Source: Roseiarcus sp963780825
GTDB lineage: Bacteria; Pseudomonadota; Alphaproteobacteria; Rhizobiales; Beijerinckiaceae
Reading direction: 5' to 3'
Length of the DNA stretch: 64,000 nucleotides
Assembly: GCA_963780825.1 (NCBI GenBank)
Contig: CAWADL010000007.1
Location: forward strand, 114,053 to 178,052
Of this stretch, positions 37,944 to 46,759 are shown in pieces (the first letter of the stretch is position 1; each line of letters begins with the position of its first letter). The notes beneath the pieces are model-generated. The model had not been told where the DNA came from and made no database searches. It worked only from the letters and a program-made list of their open reading frames with translations. The translations under genes and the position numbers were made by a program.

Positions 37944-38494
37944 GATTTGTCCGCAACAAGAGCGCCGGCGATCAGCGTGGAGAGCTTGGCCGCCTTGTCT
38001 GCGGCCATATTGCCGAGGATGGCGCTCGCCGCGCGCGGGCTGAGCTTCGAGAGCACGGCGGACGCGATCACCTCGTCCATGACAGCCAACTCGGCGGACG
38101 CCGCTTCGGGGTCCATTTTGGCGTAGATCGCGACGACGTCCTCGGTCGCGTCTTTCATCATATTATCGCGCTTCAAAACCCACTCGCGGGTGCTGGCTTC
38201 TTTCTTCTCGAGTTTGGCGACCTCTTCGCGCACTTCGCTCTCGAGGTCGGCAAGCCGGCGCAGTTGATAGGTCGCGCGGGCTTCGCTGGCGCTCGGCGCC
38301 AGGGCCCCGCAATAGCGAGCAACTTCGCTGTCCACCGGCCGATCCGCGGCGACGGGCGTGGGCGTCGGCGTGGCTGCGGGGGCGGGTGGTTTCGGCTTCG
38401 GATCTTGTGCAGCGGCTGGTGCGAGCGCAAGGCCGAGCGCCAGCGCGGCGGCTCGCGGGAAAACGATGGAGAATCTCTGATAGAGCGTCTTCAT
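37940..38494 (-). CDS. motE: MotE-like periplasmic flagellar protein
   Basis: Length is 184 aa. A signal-like N-terminus (AAALALGLALAPAAAQ), a Pro/Thr-rich linker, a coiled coil (LRRLADLESEVREEVAKLEK) and a C-terminal MgtE-N-like domain (VVAIYAKMDPEAASAELAVM, AVLSKLSPRAASAILGNM) match MotE, the chaperone of MotC in Sinorhizobium. Position between flgI and flgH is the usual one in Rhizobiales. Confidence 0.85.
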   Translation of the reverse strand: MKTLYQRFSIVFPRAAALALGLALAPAAAQDPKPKPPAPAATPTPTPVAADRPVDSEVARYCGALAPSASEARATYQLRRLADLESEVREEVAKLEKKEASTREWVLKRDNMMKDATEDVVAIYAKMDPEAASAELAVMDEVIASAVLSKLSPRAASAILGNMAADKAAKLSTLIAGALVADKS

Positions 38495-38534
38495 GAGGCA
38501 AACGCTAGGCGTGATGGCTTATGCCGACCTGACG

Positions 38535-39632
38535 CTACTGCACGACCAGATCGGCCTGCAGCGCGCCGGCCGATTTGATCGCCTGCAGAATCGCGATGAT
38601 TCCGCTCGGCTTGACGCCCAATCGATTGAGGCCGGCGACCAGCGCGCGCAGGCTCGACCCGCTGACCACCGCGACCTGGCCGCCGCCTTCGTTGACATCG
38701 ATTTTCGTGCGCGCCGTCACCACCGTTTTGCCGTTGCTGAGCGGCTCGGGTTGCGAGACCTGCGGCGTCTCGGTGATGCGAACGTTGAGCGTGCCATGCG
38801 TGACGGCGACCGTGGAGATTTGCACGTCCTGGCCGATGACGACGGTCCCGGTGCGGGCATCGACAACGACGCGGGCGGCGGTATCCGGCTCGATCAGCAG
38901 CTGACCAATCTGCGACATCAGCCGCGGGGTCGTCACCTCTCTGGGACGAAACACCTCGACTGAGCGTGCGTCGCGTTCGAAAGCAATCTCTTTGCGGAAA
39001 GCTTTTTTCGAATATCTGTTGATCGCGTCGATGATTCGCATCGCGGTCTGATAGTCGGGATTGCGCAGCTCCAGGAACATGCGCAGCTCGTCGACCGGTC
39101 CAGGGACCGGCGACTCGACAATCGCGCCGTTGGGAATGCGTCCCGCGGTCGGAACGCCCTGCGTGACGTTCTCGGCTTGGCCGCCGGCGTCGAAGCCGGT
39201 GACGGTGACGGCGCCTTGCGCGCCCGCGCGGGCCTCGCCGCTCGCGTCAACCAGCTGAGTGAGGACCAGCGTGCCGCCCATCAGCGAGGTGGCGTCGCCG
39301 AGCGAGGAGACCGTCACGTCGACGCGCTGCCCGGAGTCGACGCCGACCGCCAGATCGGTGGTGACGAGAACGGCGGCGACATTCTTGTTGCGCAGCGACG
39401 CGCCGCGCATGTTGAGGCCCAGGCGATCGAGCATCGATTGCAGTGATTGGTCGGTGAACGGCGCGTTGCGCAGCGAATCGCCGGTGCCTTGCAGGCCGAT
39501 CACCAGGCCGTAGCCGAGCAGCTGCGCGTCGCGCGAGCCGCGGAGCGAAGTCACGTCTTTGATGCGCACCGCGGCGCCGGCGGGCAGCAGGCAGCACGTC
39601 CAAACAAACAGAGCGAGCAGCGCGCGCTTCAT
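38535..39632 (-). CDS. flgI: Flagellar P-ring protein FlgI
   Basis: Length is 365 aa. The signal peptide LLALFVWTCCLLPAGAA is followed by RIKDVTSLRGSRDAQLLGYG, LVIGLQGTGDSLRNAPFTDQ and RNKNVAAVLVTTDL, and the C-terminus ends LNRLGVKPSGIIAILQAIKS then AGALQADLVVQ, all hallmark FlgI segments. It forms the P ring around the rod in the peptidoglycan layer. The start overlaps the flgA stop. Confidence 0.96.
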   Translation of the reverse strand: MKRALLALFVWTCCLLPAGAAVRIKDVTSLRGSRDAQLLGYGLVIGLQGTGDSLRNAPFTDQSLQSMLDRLGLNMRGASLRNKNVAAVLVTTDLAVGVDSGQRVDVTVSSLGDATSLMGGTLVLTQLVDASGEARAGAQGAVTVTGFDAGGQAENVTQGVPTAGRIPNGAIVESPVPGPVDELRMFLELRNPDYQTAMRIIDAINRYSKKAFRKEIAFERDARSVEVFRPREVTTPRLMSQIGQLLIEPDTAARVVVDARTGTVVIGQDVQISTVAVTHGTLNVRITETPQVSQPEPLSNGKTVVTARTKIDVNEGGGQVAVVSGSSLRALVAGLNRLGVKPSGIIAILQAIKSAGALQADLVVQ

Positions 39633-40096
39633 CCGCCGCTCACCAGCACCGATCCGTCGCCGCGAACCCGGCCGGAGACGGTCACGCCGCTGTCATCGTT
39701 GCGCACCTTCACCATCTCGCCGACGACGCCATCCTGCAGCGCCGAGCCGCTGGCGGTGATCGTCAACTCGCCGTCGACATAGACCATCTTGACCGGCGCG
39801 CCGGCGCGCAACACGCGCGGCTGGGCGAGGCTCGCCATCGCAATGGATTTGCCGGGTAGCAGCGTGCGTGCGGCGGCCATGCCGACGACGTCGCTGGCCT
39901 GCATCGCAATCGGGCCCGAATAGGTGGGCGCGTCGAGCGGCGCGTCGGTCAGCATGTCCTCGGTGATGAGGTCGCCGGGATAGATGATGGCTTTCGGCGT
40001 CGGCGCCAGAGCCTCATCGGCCGCGGCCGGCGCGCCGAGAGCGAGCAGGAAGCCGAGCGCGAATCGGGCGACGGCGAAGGAAAGCGGCGCGCGCAT
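39629..40096 (-). CDS. flgA: P-ring assembly chaperone FlgA
   Basis: Length is 155 aa. The signal peptide ends near LGAPAAADE. A SAF-type domain (YPGDLITEDMLTDAPLDAP, AARTLLPGKSIAMASLAQPR, VRAGAPVKM-like VLRAGAPVKMVY) and the C-terminal GEMVKVRNDDSGVTVSGRV identify FlgA, a periplasmic chaperone for FlgI. It overlaps flgG by one base and flgI by four. Confidence 0.9.
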   Translation of the reverse strand: MRAPLSFAVARFALGFLLALGAPAAADEALAPTPKAIIYPGDLITEDMLTDAPLDAPTYSGPIAMQASDVVGMAAARTLLPGKSIAMASLAQPRVLRAGAPVKMVYVDGELTITASGSALQDGVVGEMVKVRNDDSGVTVSGRVRGDGSVLVSGG

Positions 40097-40884
40097 CAGG
40101 AGCGCAGGTTGGAGATCGTGCCGGACATCTGATCGGCCGCCTGGATCACTTTCGAGTTCATCTCATAGGCGCGCTGCGCCGATATCAGATTGGTGATCTC
40201 CGAGACGGGATCGACGTTGGACGCTTCCAGATAGCCCTGCTGGATGACGCCGAAGGCGGTGTCGCCGGGCACGCCGACGTTGGGTTGTCCGGAGGCGGCG
40301 GTCTGCTGGAACAGATTGCCGCCGAGCGCCAGCAGGCCGGCGTCGTTGACGAAATTGGCGATGGTGAGCTGACCGATAGTCTGCGCCGTTGTCTGACCGG
40401 CGACGGTCGCGGTGACGAGGCCGGATTGGCTGACGGCGACCGAAGTGGCGGTCGGGGGAATGACGATGTTCGGCGTCACCAGCAGACCGTCGGAGGTCAC
40501 CAACTGACCCTGTGCGTTGGTGTTGAAGGCGCCGTCGCGGGTGTAGACGGTGTCGCCGTTGGCCGTGGTGACCTGGAACCAGCCGCGGCCGTTGATGGCT
40601 ACATCGAGCGTGTTGCCGGTGCTGGTCAGCGCGCCCTGGATGTTGACGGAGCGAATCGCCGCGGTGCGGACGCCGAGGCCGATCTGCGCGCCCTCGGGCA
40701 CGGTCGCGTCGCGGCCGCGGCTCGATACGCCCTGCAAGCGCTCGTTCTGATAGATCAGATCGGTGAATTCGGCGCGCGAGCGTTTGAAGCCGGTGGTGTT
40801 GATGTTCGCGACGTTGTTCGCGATCACCTCAATGTTTTGTTCCTGCGCGCTCATGCCCGTCGCCGCAATCGACAATGCCCGCAT
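40096..40884 (-). CDS. flgG: Distal rod protein FlgG
   Basis: Length is 262 aa, the standard size. The N-terminal MRALSIAATGMSAQEQNIEV and IANNVANINTTGFKRSRAEF, the central VAINGRGWFQVT, TRDGAFNTNAQGQLV and the C-terminal SNVDPVSEITNLISAQRAYE MNSKV segment are diagnostic. A 98-base gap separates it from fliE. Confidence 0.96.
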   Translation of the reverse strand: MRALSIAATGMSAQEQNIEVIANNVANINTTGFKRSRAEFTDLIYQNERLQGVSSRGRDATVPEGAQIGLGVRTAAIRSVNIQGALTSTGNTLDVAINGRGWFQVTTANGDTVYTRDGAFNTNAQGQLVTSDGLLVTPNIVIPPTATSVAVSQSGLVTATVAGQTTAQTIGQLTIANFVNDAGLLALGGNLFQQTAASGQPNVGVPGDTAFGVIQQGYLEASNVDPVSEITNLISAQRAYEMNSKVIQAADQMSGTISNLRS

Positions 40885-40982
40885 GGTACAATTCCCTTTG
40901 TATGCGCCGAAACTAGAGAGGCGCGACGCGCGCCTGACGTTGGATAATCTCGCCTACCGACTTGGCGCGAGGCTGGAGCGGC

Positions 40983-41289
40983 TCAAATCGTCATGCGCGA
41001 GATTTCCTGATAGGCGGAGACGACCTTGTCGCGCATGGACAGGCCCTGTTGCAGGGTGCGCTGCGCCTCCATCACCGCCTCGACGACCTTGAATGGCGGG
41101 GCGGCGCCGGTCATCCCCTGAATGGCGGCCGAATTCGCCGGCTTGCAGGGTGTTGATCCCGCCGGAAATAATCTGGCCGAGCATGTCGGTGAACGACGTG
41201 CCTGAGCTCGCGGGGGTTGCCGGAGGCGTGACCGCCTGAGCGCGCGTCGAGGCGGCGGCGCCGATTGAAGAGAGGGCTGTAACTTCCAT
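40983..41289 (-). CDS. fliE: Hook-basal body protein FliE (one frameshift)
   Basis: About 101 aa. The N-terminal half includes TSFTDMLGQIISGGINTLQA. Near 41133 the sequence GAATTCGGCCGCC contains one extra base relative to the expected GAATTCGCCGCC. Removing it gives AAIQGMTGAAPPFKVVEAVM and then EAQRTLQQGLSMRDKVVSAY, ending YQEISRMTI at 40983, the classical FliE C-terminus. FliE joins the MS ring to the rod. Confidence 0.9.
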
Positions 41290-41333
41290 GGCGCGCGCGC
41301 CTCCGTTTGTTTCGACCGCTCAAAACGAGCGCG

Positions 41334-41759
41334 TCAGATGTCCTTCAACAGGCTGATCGTCTGGTTCATCAGATCGCTCGATTGTTTGGCGACCTGCAAA
41401 TTCGCTTCGTAGCTGCGATTGGCTTCGCGCAGATCGGCGAGCTCGACCATCACGTCGACGTTCGGCAGCTTGACGTATCCCTTGTCGTCGGCGGCGGGGT
41501 TGCCGGGGTCTTGCTCGACGCGATAGGGCGCGTCATCGCGGCCGATGTCTTTGACCTTGACCAGGGAGACGCCGCTTGCGCGATCGAGCGTGTCTTCGAA
41601 CGTGACGGTCTGGCGGGTGTAGGGATCGCCGCCCGAGACCGACGCCGTCGATTGGGCGTTGGCGATGTTCTCGGAGATGACGCGCAAGCGCACCGACTGC
41701 GATTCGAGCCCGGCGCCGGCAATGCGCAGCGAAGCTTTGAGCGAGTCGGTGTCAGACAT
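41334..41759 (-). CDS. flgC: Proximal rod protein FlgC
   Basis: Length is 141 aa. The N-terminal helix LKASLRIAGAGLESQSVRLR is followed by VISENIANAQST, and the C-terminus reads VKLPNVDVMVELADLREANR then SYEANLQVAKQSSDLMNQTI, typical of FlgC. The ATG overlaps the flgB stop by one base (TAATG). Confidence 0.95.
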   Translation of the reverse strand: MSDTDSLKASLRIAGAGLESQSVRLRVISENIANAQSTASVSGGDPYTRQTVTFEDTLDRASGVSLVKVKDIGRDDAPYRVEQDPGNPAADDKGYVKLPNVDVMVELADLREANRSYEANLQVAKQSSDLMNQTISLLKDI

Positions 41760-42137
41760 TATTTGAGCGCCTGCATGAACATCTGATGGAAGAGTTTCTT
41801 GACGCTGGTCGCCATGCTGAAGTCGCGGTTGACCTCGCCGAGCTTGACCATTTCGCCTTCGACGTCGACCGAATTGCCGGAGACGGTCGAATAGTCGTCG
41901 TCGTCCTGGCGGTGCTGCGCGGGGTCGACTTCCTGAGCCGTCAGCGTCAGATGGGCCGGGTTGGTCGTCGACATTTTGATCGACGTCTGATCCATGCACG
42001 GCCGAGAAAGGGGCGAGATCCATGGCCTTGTAGGCGGGGGTGTTGGCGTTCGCGACGTTGCCCGCGATCAGCGTCTGGCGCGCCGACAGATAGGCGGTGC
42101 GCTGAGAGGACAGCTGAAAGAGGTAGACGTCGTCCAC
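41759..42137 (-). CDS. flgB: Proximal rod protein FlgB (one frameshift)
   Basis: About 125 aa. The likely start is GTG 42137 (VDDVYLFQLSSQRTAYLSAR). It is followed by AGNVANANTPAYKAMDLAPF. Near 41995 one base is extra (GCCGTGCATGG); the next frame continues MDQTSIKMSTTNPAHLTLTA and ends with VDVEGEMVKLGEVNRDFSMA then KKLFHQMFMQALK, the FlgB C-terminus. It is the first gene of the basal-body operon. An intergenic repeat lies upstream. Confidence 0.9.
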
Positions 42138-42244
42138 GATGGAAACCCGGCCGGCTGAATCGCCTGAGGGTGAGAATGGAGGCGACGGCTTGTCCGAGCC
42201 TTGAGGCGACGCGAGCCCCTGGGACTTGGCCGTCGAGAGCGGGC

Positions 42245-42304
42245 GGAGCGTCGGCCTCCAGGCCGACGTTGTCGCGGCCTCGTCGGCGTGGACGCCGACG
42301 CTCC
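42245..42304. repeat. Dispersed palindromic repeat, 'GTCGGCCTCCAGGCCGAC' family, copy 2
   Basis: GGAGCGTCGGCCTCCAGGCC on the left and GTCGGCGTGGACGCCGACGC then TCC on the right, with a 21-base spacer. It lies between the divergent flgB operon and the TPR gene and creates a false N-terminal extension of the latter. Confidence 0.8.
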
Positions 42305-42378
42305 GAGACGGCTGCGTCTGTTTGCGGTCGGGATGTTGGCGTGCGGCAGCGAAAGTCCGGCGCAAGGCGGGTGCGCCA

Positions 42379-43988
42379 ATGCTCGCCTGGACCGAGCGCG
42401 AGCCCGACATGCAAGCCAAGACGTTACCGCGCGACAAGGCCGCCGCGCACTACCAGCAGGCGATGAGGCTCGTCGATCTCGGTCGCGGCGAAGAAGCCTC
42501 GAAGCTGCTCGACGCCGCGATTGCCGCGCGGCCCGATTTCGCCGAGGCGTTCAGCCTTGGCGGCTACATTCTCGAACGCGCCGGCCGCGGCGACACAGCG
42601 ATGCGCTTCTATCGCCGCGCGCTGGAATTGAAACCAAACCTGCCGGCGGCGTGGTCGAACCTCGCCAAGCTGCTGTTCAAGCAAGGCGCCTTTGTCGATG
42701 CATTGCAGGCCATCGATGAGAGCCTGCGATGCATTCCGGGAGACGCGGATGCCTGGAACACCCGATCAGGCATTGTTCGGGCGCTTTGGCGGCTTGAGGA
42801 GTCGGAATCGGCGGCGCGCGAGGCGTTGCGATTGCGCCCGAATTTTCCCGAAGCCGCTTTGAATCTCGGGACCGCCTTGTTGAAAGCCGCCCGGCCGCAA
42901 GAGGCGCTGGCGGCGTACGCGGCGGCCGAATCGTTGCGCGCGGGGTTCGCCGATGCGATTTGCGGTCAGGCGCTGGCGCTTCGCGCGCTAAATCAGCTCG
43001 ACCAGGCGCGCGCGGCTTTCGATCGCGCGGTGGACCTCGGATGTCGGGAGGCTGTCAGCGGGCGTGGGTGTCTTGACCTGATGCTTGGCGACTTTGCCAA
43101 GGGTTGGGAAGGCTACGAGGCGCGCTGGGTGGACGGCAAGTCGATCGCCGAGGCGCTGGGAATCCGCTACCCGCTCTGGAAAGGGCCGGCCTCGCCGCCG
43201 CAACGCGTGCTGGTAATCAACGATCATGGCCTCGGCGACACGATCCAATTCGCTCGCTATCTGCCGCTGATGTCCAAGGCCGGAGCGGAGCCGCACTTTC
43301 TCTGTCCGGCGAAAATGCATGGGCTGATCGGCCCCTTGGTGGAGGGGCGCATCTTCGAGCGTGAACCCGACCATTTGAAGTTCGAGGCGCAGATCGCCAT
43401 TTCCAGCCTGCCGCGGGCCTTCGCCACGCGTCTCGACACCGTACCCGCGGAGATGCCCTATCTCTCCGCGGAGCCCGCCCGCGTGGCTCGCTGGGCCGCG
43501 CGAATCGGCGACGGCGGCTTCAAGGTCGGCTGCGTCTGGCAGGGTAACCCCAATCCCGAGGCGGACATCGCACGCTCGTTTCCCGCTGAACGCGCTCGCG
43601 CCACTGGCGGCGATCCCAGGCGTCCGTCTTATCTCGTTGCAGCGTGGGTTCGGCGAGGAGCAGCTATCGGAAGCGCCAGCCGCCGTTCGCCATCGAACGA
43701 CTTTCCGCCGACTATGATTCGGGCGGACCGGCTTTCCTGGACGCAGCCGCGGTCATGGCTTCTATGGATCTGGTCGTGACGTGCGACACATCCATAGCCC
43801 ATCTCGCCGGCGCTCTCGGGCGTCCAACATGGACCGTCCTGAAGTACGACTCGGAGTGGAGATGGCTACGCGGCACGGACGCTACGCCTTGGTATCCGTC
43901 GATGCGCTTATTCAGACAAACGCAAGCCGGCAAATGGGCGCCGGTATTTGAGGCAATGGCCACACAATTGGCCGGTCTCGCGAACTGA
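42379..43988 (+). CDS. TPR protein with GT9-like glycosyltransferase C-terminus (frameshifted)
   Basis: About 535 aa. The N-terminal 230 residues contain about five to six TPR units (for example AWSNLAKLLFKQGAFVDALQ). The C-terminal half (RVLVINDHGLGDTIQFARYL, then GCVWQGNPNPEADIARSFPL and TCDTSIAHLAGALGRPTWTV) resembles heptosyltransferase-like proteins of family GT9. Frames shift near 43590 and again around 43680. Start at 42379 has AAGGCGGG upstream; 42409 is an alternative. The upstream open frame is repeat read-through. Position next to flgB suggests a role in flagellin or surface glycosylation, but this is inferred. Confidence 0.75.
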
Positions 43989-43990
43989 AG

Positions 43991-44224
43991 CTAGGCCGCC
44001 TTAGCGAAGCTAAGGTCCTGCTCCGCCGAGAGTTTCGCCAGAGCGAGGTCGAGCAGCGACTGTCCGTCCAAGTCGAACATCAGCTGCCAAGCCGCCCGCC
44101 GGCAGAGGCGCTGCAGGTCGTCCGGCGCGAACTCAGCACGCGTGTCGTTTGCGCCCTGTTTAGCGCTAAGCATGGCGGCGTTTAGCGCCGACGCTATGGT
44201 GTTGGTGAATTGAACGTCCAGCAT
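43991..44224 (-). CDS. Hypothetical protein, 77 aa
   Basis: I do not recognise this protein. From ATG 44224 (GGGAG about 10 bases upstream) it is a small helical protein, MLDVQFTNTIASALNAAMLS onward, ending ALAKLSAEQDLSFAKAA. A longer frame to 44362 lacks a ribosome site. It is convergent with the TPR gene, whose stop lies 2 bases away. Confidence 0.45.
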   Translation of the reverse strand: MLDVQFTNTIASALNAAMLSAKQGANDTRAEFAPDDLQRLCRRAAWQLMFDLDGQSLLDLALAKLSAEQDLSFAKAA

Positions 44225-44389
44225 TGGAAAGCTACTCCCGTCTGAAGTAGTTAGTCTCACTCGTTTCAACGCTGTAGACGCAACCGATTCCGACACGACA
44301 CCCAACTCACTTAGACCTACACAACGTATTGGCAACAGGGGAGAAATCGAAACTCGATTCAAATGTCTGTGAGGTCAATGCGTTCTACG

Positions 44390-44692
44390 CTACATTCGCA
44401 AGTAACACACAGAACTTCCGCGCGTAATCTTTAAGCATCGAAACGAATACCCGACCGTGTCGCATTGACTGCGGCGCTGACGCGCACGAGGCGCGGAGTC
44501 TGGCGACGAGAGACTAGATTGGCTGTCACCATACCGACGATAGCGATCACACGAAGCCAGAAGGCTCACCGCAGTATTGGCCTCGAAGTAGTTGGAAACC
44601 GGCCCGGAAAGTGTCGCGGCCGAGGCGGGCTCGACAAATACTGTCGCGGCCAGCGCGAAAAACGAAACGGTAAGGGCGGGGGCGATTTTCAT
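44390..44692 (-). CDS. Small secreted Cys-containing protein, 100 aa
   Basis: ATG 44692 is followed by a clear Sec signal (ALTVSFFALAATVFVEPASA, cleavage about A26). The mature part is basic, Ser/Arg-rich and has four Cys residues. Function is unknown and I see no family. The remainder of the frame upstream of 44692 is not coding-like. Confidence 0.45.
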   Translation of the reverse strand: MKIAPALTVSFFALAATVFVEPASAATLSGPVSNYFEANTAVSLLASCDRYRRYGDSQSSLSSPDSAPRARQRRSQCDTVGYSFRCLKITRGSSVCYLRM

Positions 44693-45249
44693 GGCGGGTT
44701 CCGTTACCTGTTTGCTTCGTTGTCGCCTGCATATGTAGAGACGCAGGCTAAGCTCGGCGGTGGGAAAACTCACAACTAGGTTCATGGTTTCCGTCGGCGC
44801 GATTATTTTCTTCAAGCGCGCCGCGGGAGGTGATGAAGCGGTTGTTATTTGCTTACGGTCTGGAAGGGATTGGAGAAATCGCGCGCAATCTTGGGAAGCG
44901 GCGATGGCGGCGATTTTGCCGCGCCGCGGCGGGTGTTCCTGGGACCGCGCGCGAAGGTTTGCTGTCATCCCCCCGAAAGCGCATGTGCGCTAAGAATAGG
45001 GCGTTTGATCATCGCTATCCGCGTCATGGCCGGACTTGTTCCGGCCATCCACGCCGTGGACGCGGCCTGTCGGCTTCAGAACTCGAACGCTCCTGTTTGC
45101 AGCAGACGCTGGTTTATTCGGAAATCTGTAGTGCGCATTACCGCGTGGATGCCCGGGACAAGCCCGGGCATGACGGAATCGCCGCGTATCCAGGACTAAA
45201 CTTTGCTTTTTTAGCGCCTACGCCCGGACGGGGATGAGACACGTCGCGA
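44693..45249. other. Gene-free stretch with repeats between the secreted protein and ilvE
   Basis: 557 bases without a gene. A fragment of the TGGGACCGCGCGC element lies near 44940 and a full MAGLVPAIH-type repeat at 45022-45176. The rest shows no coding pattern on either strand. Confidence 0.55.
45022..45176. repeat. Dispersed repeat with ends CGTCATGGCCGGACTTGTTCC / GCCCGGGCATGACGG
   Basis: The left end CGTCATGGCCGGACTTGTTC and the right end GGGACAAGCCCGGGCATGAC are imperfect inverted repeats, with secondary palindromes CGGCCATCCACGCC and GGCGTGGAT-like GCGTGGATGCCCG. This type is widespread in Rhizobiales intergenic DNA and, when read through, gives MAGLVPAIH and MPGTSPGMT peptides. Confidence 0.85.
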
Positions 45250-46336
45250 TCAGAACACCCGGCGCACCCAGCCCCGCTCGTCGGCGATCTCGCCGCGCTG
45301 GATGCCGACAAGCTTGGCCTTGAGCCCGTCGGTGATCGGGCCGCCTTCGCCCTCGCCGATGGCGAAATCGCCGTGCGCCGATTTGATCTTGCCGATCGGC
45401 GAAACCACCGCCGCGGTGCCGCAGGCGAAGCATTCGCGCAAACGCCCGCTGGCCGCGTCCGCGCGCCATTGGTCGATGCTGTAGCGCTCTTCGCGCACCT
45501 TGCGACCGTCGGCGCGGGCGAGCGTCAGGATCGAATCGCGGGTGACGCCGGGCAGGATCGTGCCGCCGAGCGGCGGGGTCAGCATCGAGCCGTCGTCGAA
45601 CACGAAGAACACGTTCATGCCGCCGAGTTCTTCGACCCATTTGTGCTCGGCGGCGTCGAGGAACACGACCTGATCGCAGCCATGCTTGAGCGCCTCGGCC
45701 TGCGCGACCAGGCTCGCCGCGTAATTGCCGCCGCATTTGGCCGCGCCCGTGCCGCCCGGCGCCGCGCGGGTATAATTGTCGGAGAGCCAGACGGTGACCG
45801 CCTTCTTGCCGCCCTTGAAATAGGCGCCGACCGGCGAGGCGATCACGACGAAGAGATATTCGCACGACGGCTGCACGCCGAGGAAGGTCTCGTTGGCGAA
45901 CATGAACGGGCGCAGATAGAGGCTGCCCTCGCCGTCCGGAATCCAGTCGCGATCGATGCGGATCAGCTCCTCGATCGCGCCGAGGAACAGGCTTTCCGGC
46001 AGCTCGGCATGGCGAGCCGCTCGGCGGAGTCCTGGAAGCGCCGCGCGTTGCGCTCGGGGCGGAACAGCGCGACGCCGTTCGCCATGCGATAGGCCTTCAG
46101 GCCCTCGAAAATCTCCTGCGCGTAGTGCAGCACGGCGCTGGCCGGATCGATCTGAGAACGGCGCCGCGCGCCCGCACCTCGGCGTCATGCCAGCCCTCGC
46201 CGTCGCTCCAGCGGACGACACCATGTGATCGGTGAATACGCGCCCGAAGCCGGGATCGACGAGTTTTTGGGCGCGCTCCGCCGGCGGGACGGGCGCGGGA
46301 TGGGCGATGTGACGGAAAGCGGCGGGCGCTGCTCAT
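45250..46336 (-). CDS. ilvE: Branched-chain amino acid aminotransferase (frameshifted)
   Basis: This is a PLP enzyme for the last step of Ile, Leu and Val synthesis. The larger C-terminal part, from EGLKAYRMANGVALFRPERN through GTGAAKCGGNYAASLVAQAE (with the PLP-binding Lys), CGTAAVVSPIGKIK and the end RGEIADERGWVRRVF, is clear. The N-terminal 90 residues are spread over several frames (HYAQEIFEGLKAY, WHDAEVRARG, AERAQKLVDPGFGRVFTDHM), with shifts near 46310, 46215, 46155 and 46015. Corrected length is about 360 aa, the type 2 BCAT size. Confidence 0.87.
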
Positions 46337-46410
46337 AAGGGTCTCGCGGCGGTTCCAAGACGCGACAACTACGGGCATTTGCGATCGGTTTCAAATGGGC
46401 GCGACGTTTC

Positions 46411-46480
46411 TGGGACCACGGGTAGTGTGCCCGCTCTTTGGGTTGAGCGCACAAGAGCGGCGGACGCCCGCGGCCCCAGG
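46411..46480. repeat. Diverged copy of the 'TGGGACC' palindromic repeat
   Basis: It starts TGGGACCACG and ends CGCGGCCCCAGG, with a central AAGAGCGG / CCGCTCTT inverted pair. Compare 3670-3790. Confidence 0.5.
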
Positions 46481-46507
46481 AGACGATGCGGTGAGGCACG
46501 CGCGGGA

Positions 46508-46604
46508 TGTAGCCGCGGTCGTTGACCGCGGTCGCCGTGCGAGCGTCGTTTTCCCGGAAGATTCGATCTCGGCGGCCCTCCGCGGTCAGCGACCGCGGCT
46601 ACAG
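46508..46604. repeat. 'TGTAGCCGCGGTCGTTGACCGCGG' element, copy 2
   Basis: It begins TGTAGCCGCGGTCGTTGACC and ends CCGCGGTCAGCGACCGCGGC then TACA, with the centre GATTCGATCTCGGCGG shared with copy 1 at 24893-24987. Confidence 0.8.
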
Positions 46605-46628
46605 GGCGGCCCGGGCTGCGGCGCTCTG

Positions 46629-46697
46629 TGAGCGTCGGCCTCCAGGCCGACGACCTGTCGTGCGCCCAAAGGTCGGCGGCCTGGAGGCCGCCGCTCC
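46629..46697. repeat. 'GTCGGCCTCCAGGCCGAC' family, copy 3
   Basis: GAGCGTCGGCCTCCAGGCCG on the left and GGTCGGCGGCCTGGAGGCCG then CCGCTCC on the right. The spacer CTGTCGTGCGCCCAAA resembles CTGCGCCCAAAAA in copy 1. Confidence 0.8.
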
Positions 46698-46759
46698 GAA
46701 CGTGGCGCTTGCAAGCAATCCTGGTTAAGACGCGCGCACACACCAGGATGCGCGCACAG

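Larger units (their letters stand above)
46337..46759. other. Intergenic block made of three dispersed repeats
   Basis: The divergent ilvE and kdsA genes are separated by about 420 bases, of which more than half are repeats of three different families. I see no other gene or clear promoter boxes. Confidence 0.6.

Noticed and set aside
42226..42378. N-terminal extension of the TPR gene (SVGLQAD ... AWTPTLRDG)
   Set aside because: It is read-through of a dispersed palindromic repeat, with the same peptide signature in three other non-coding places.
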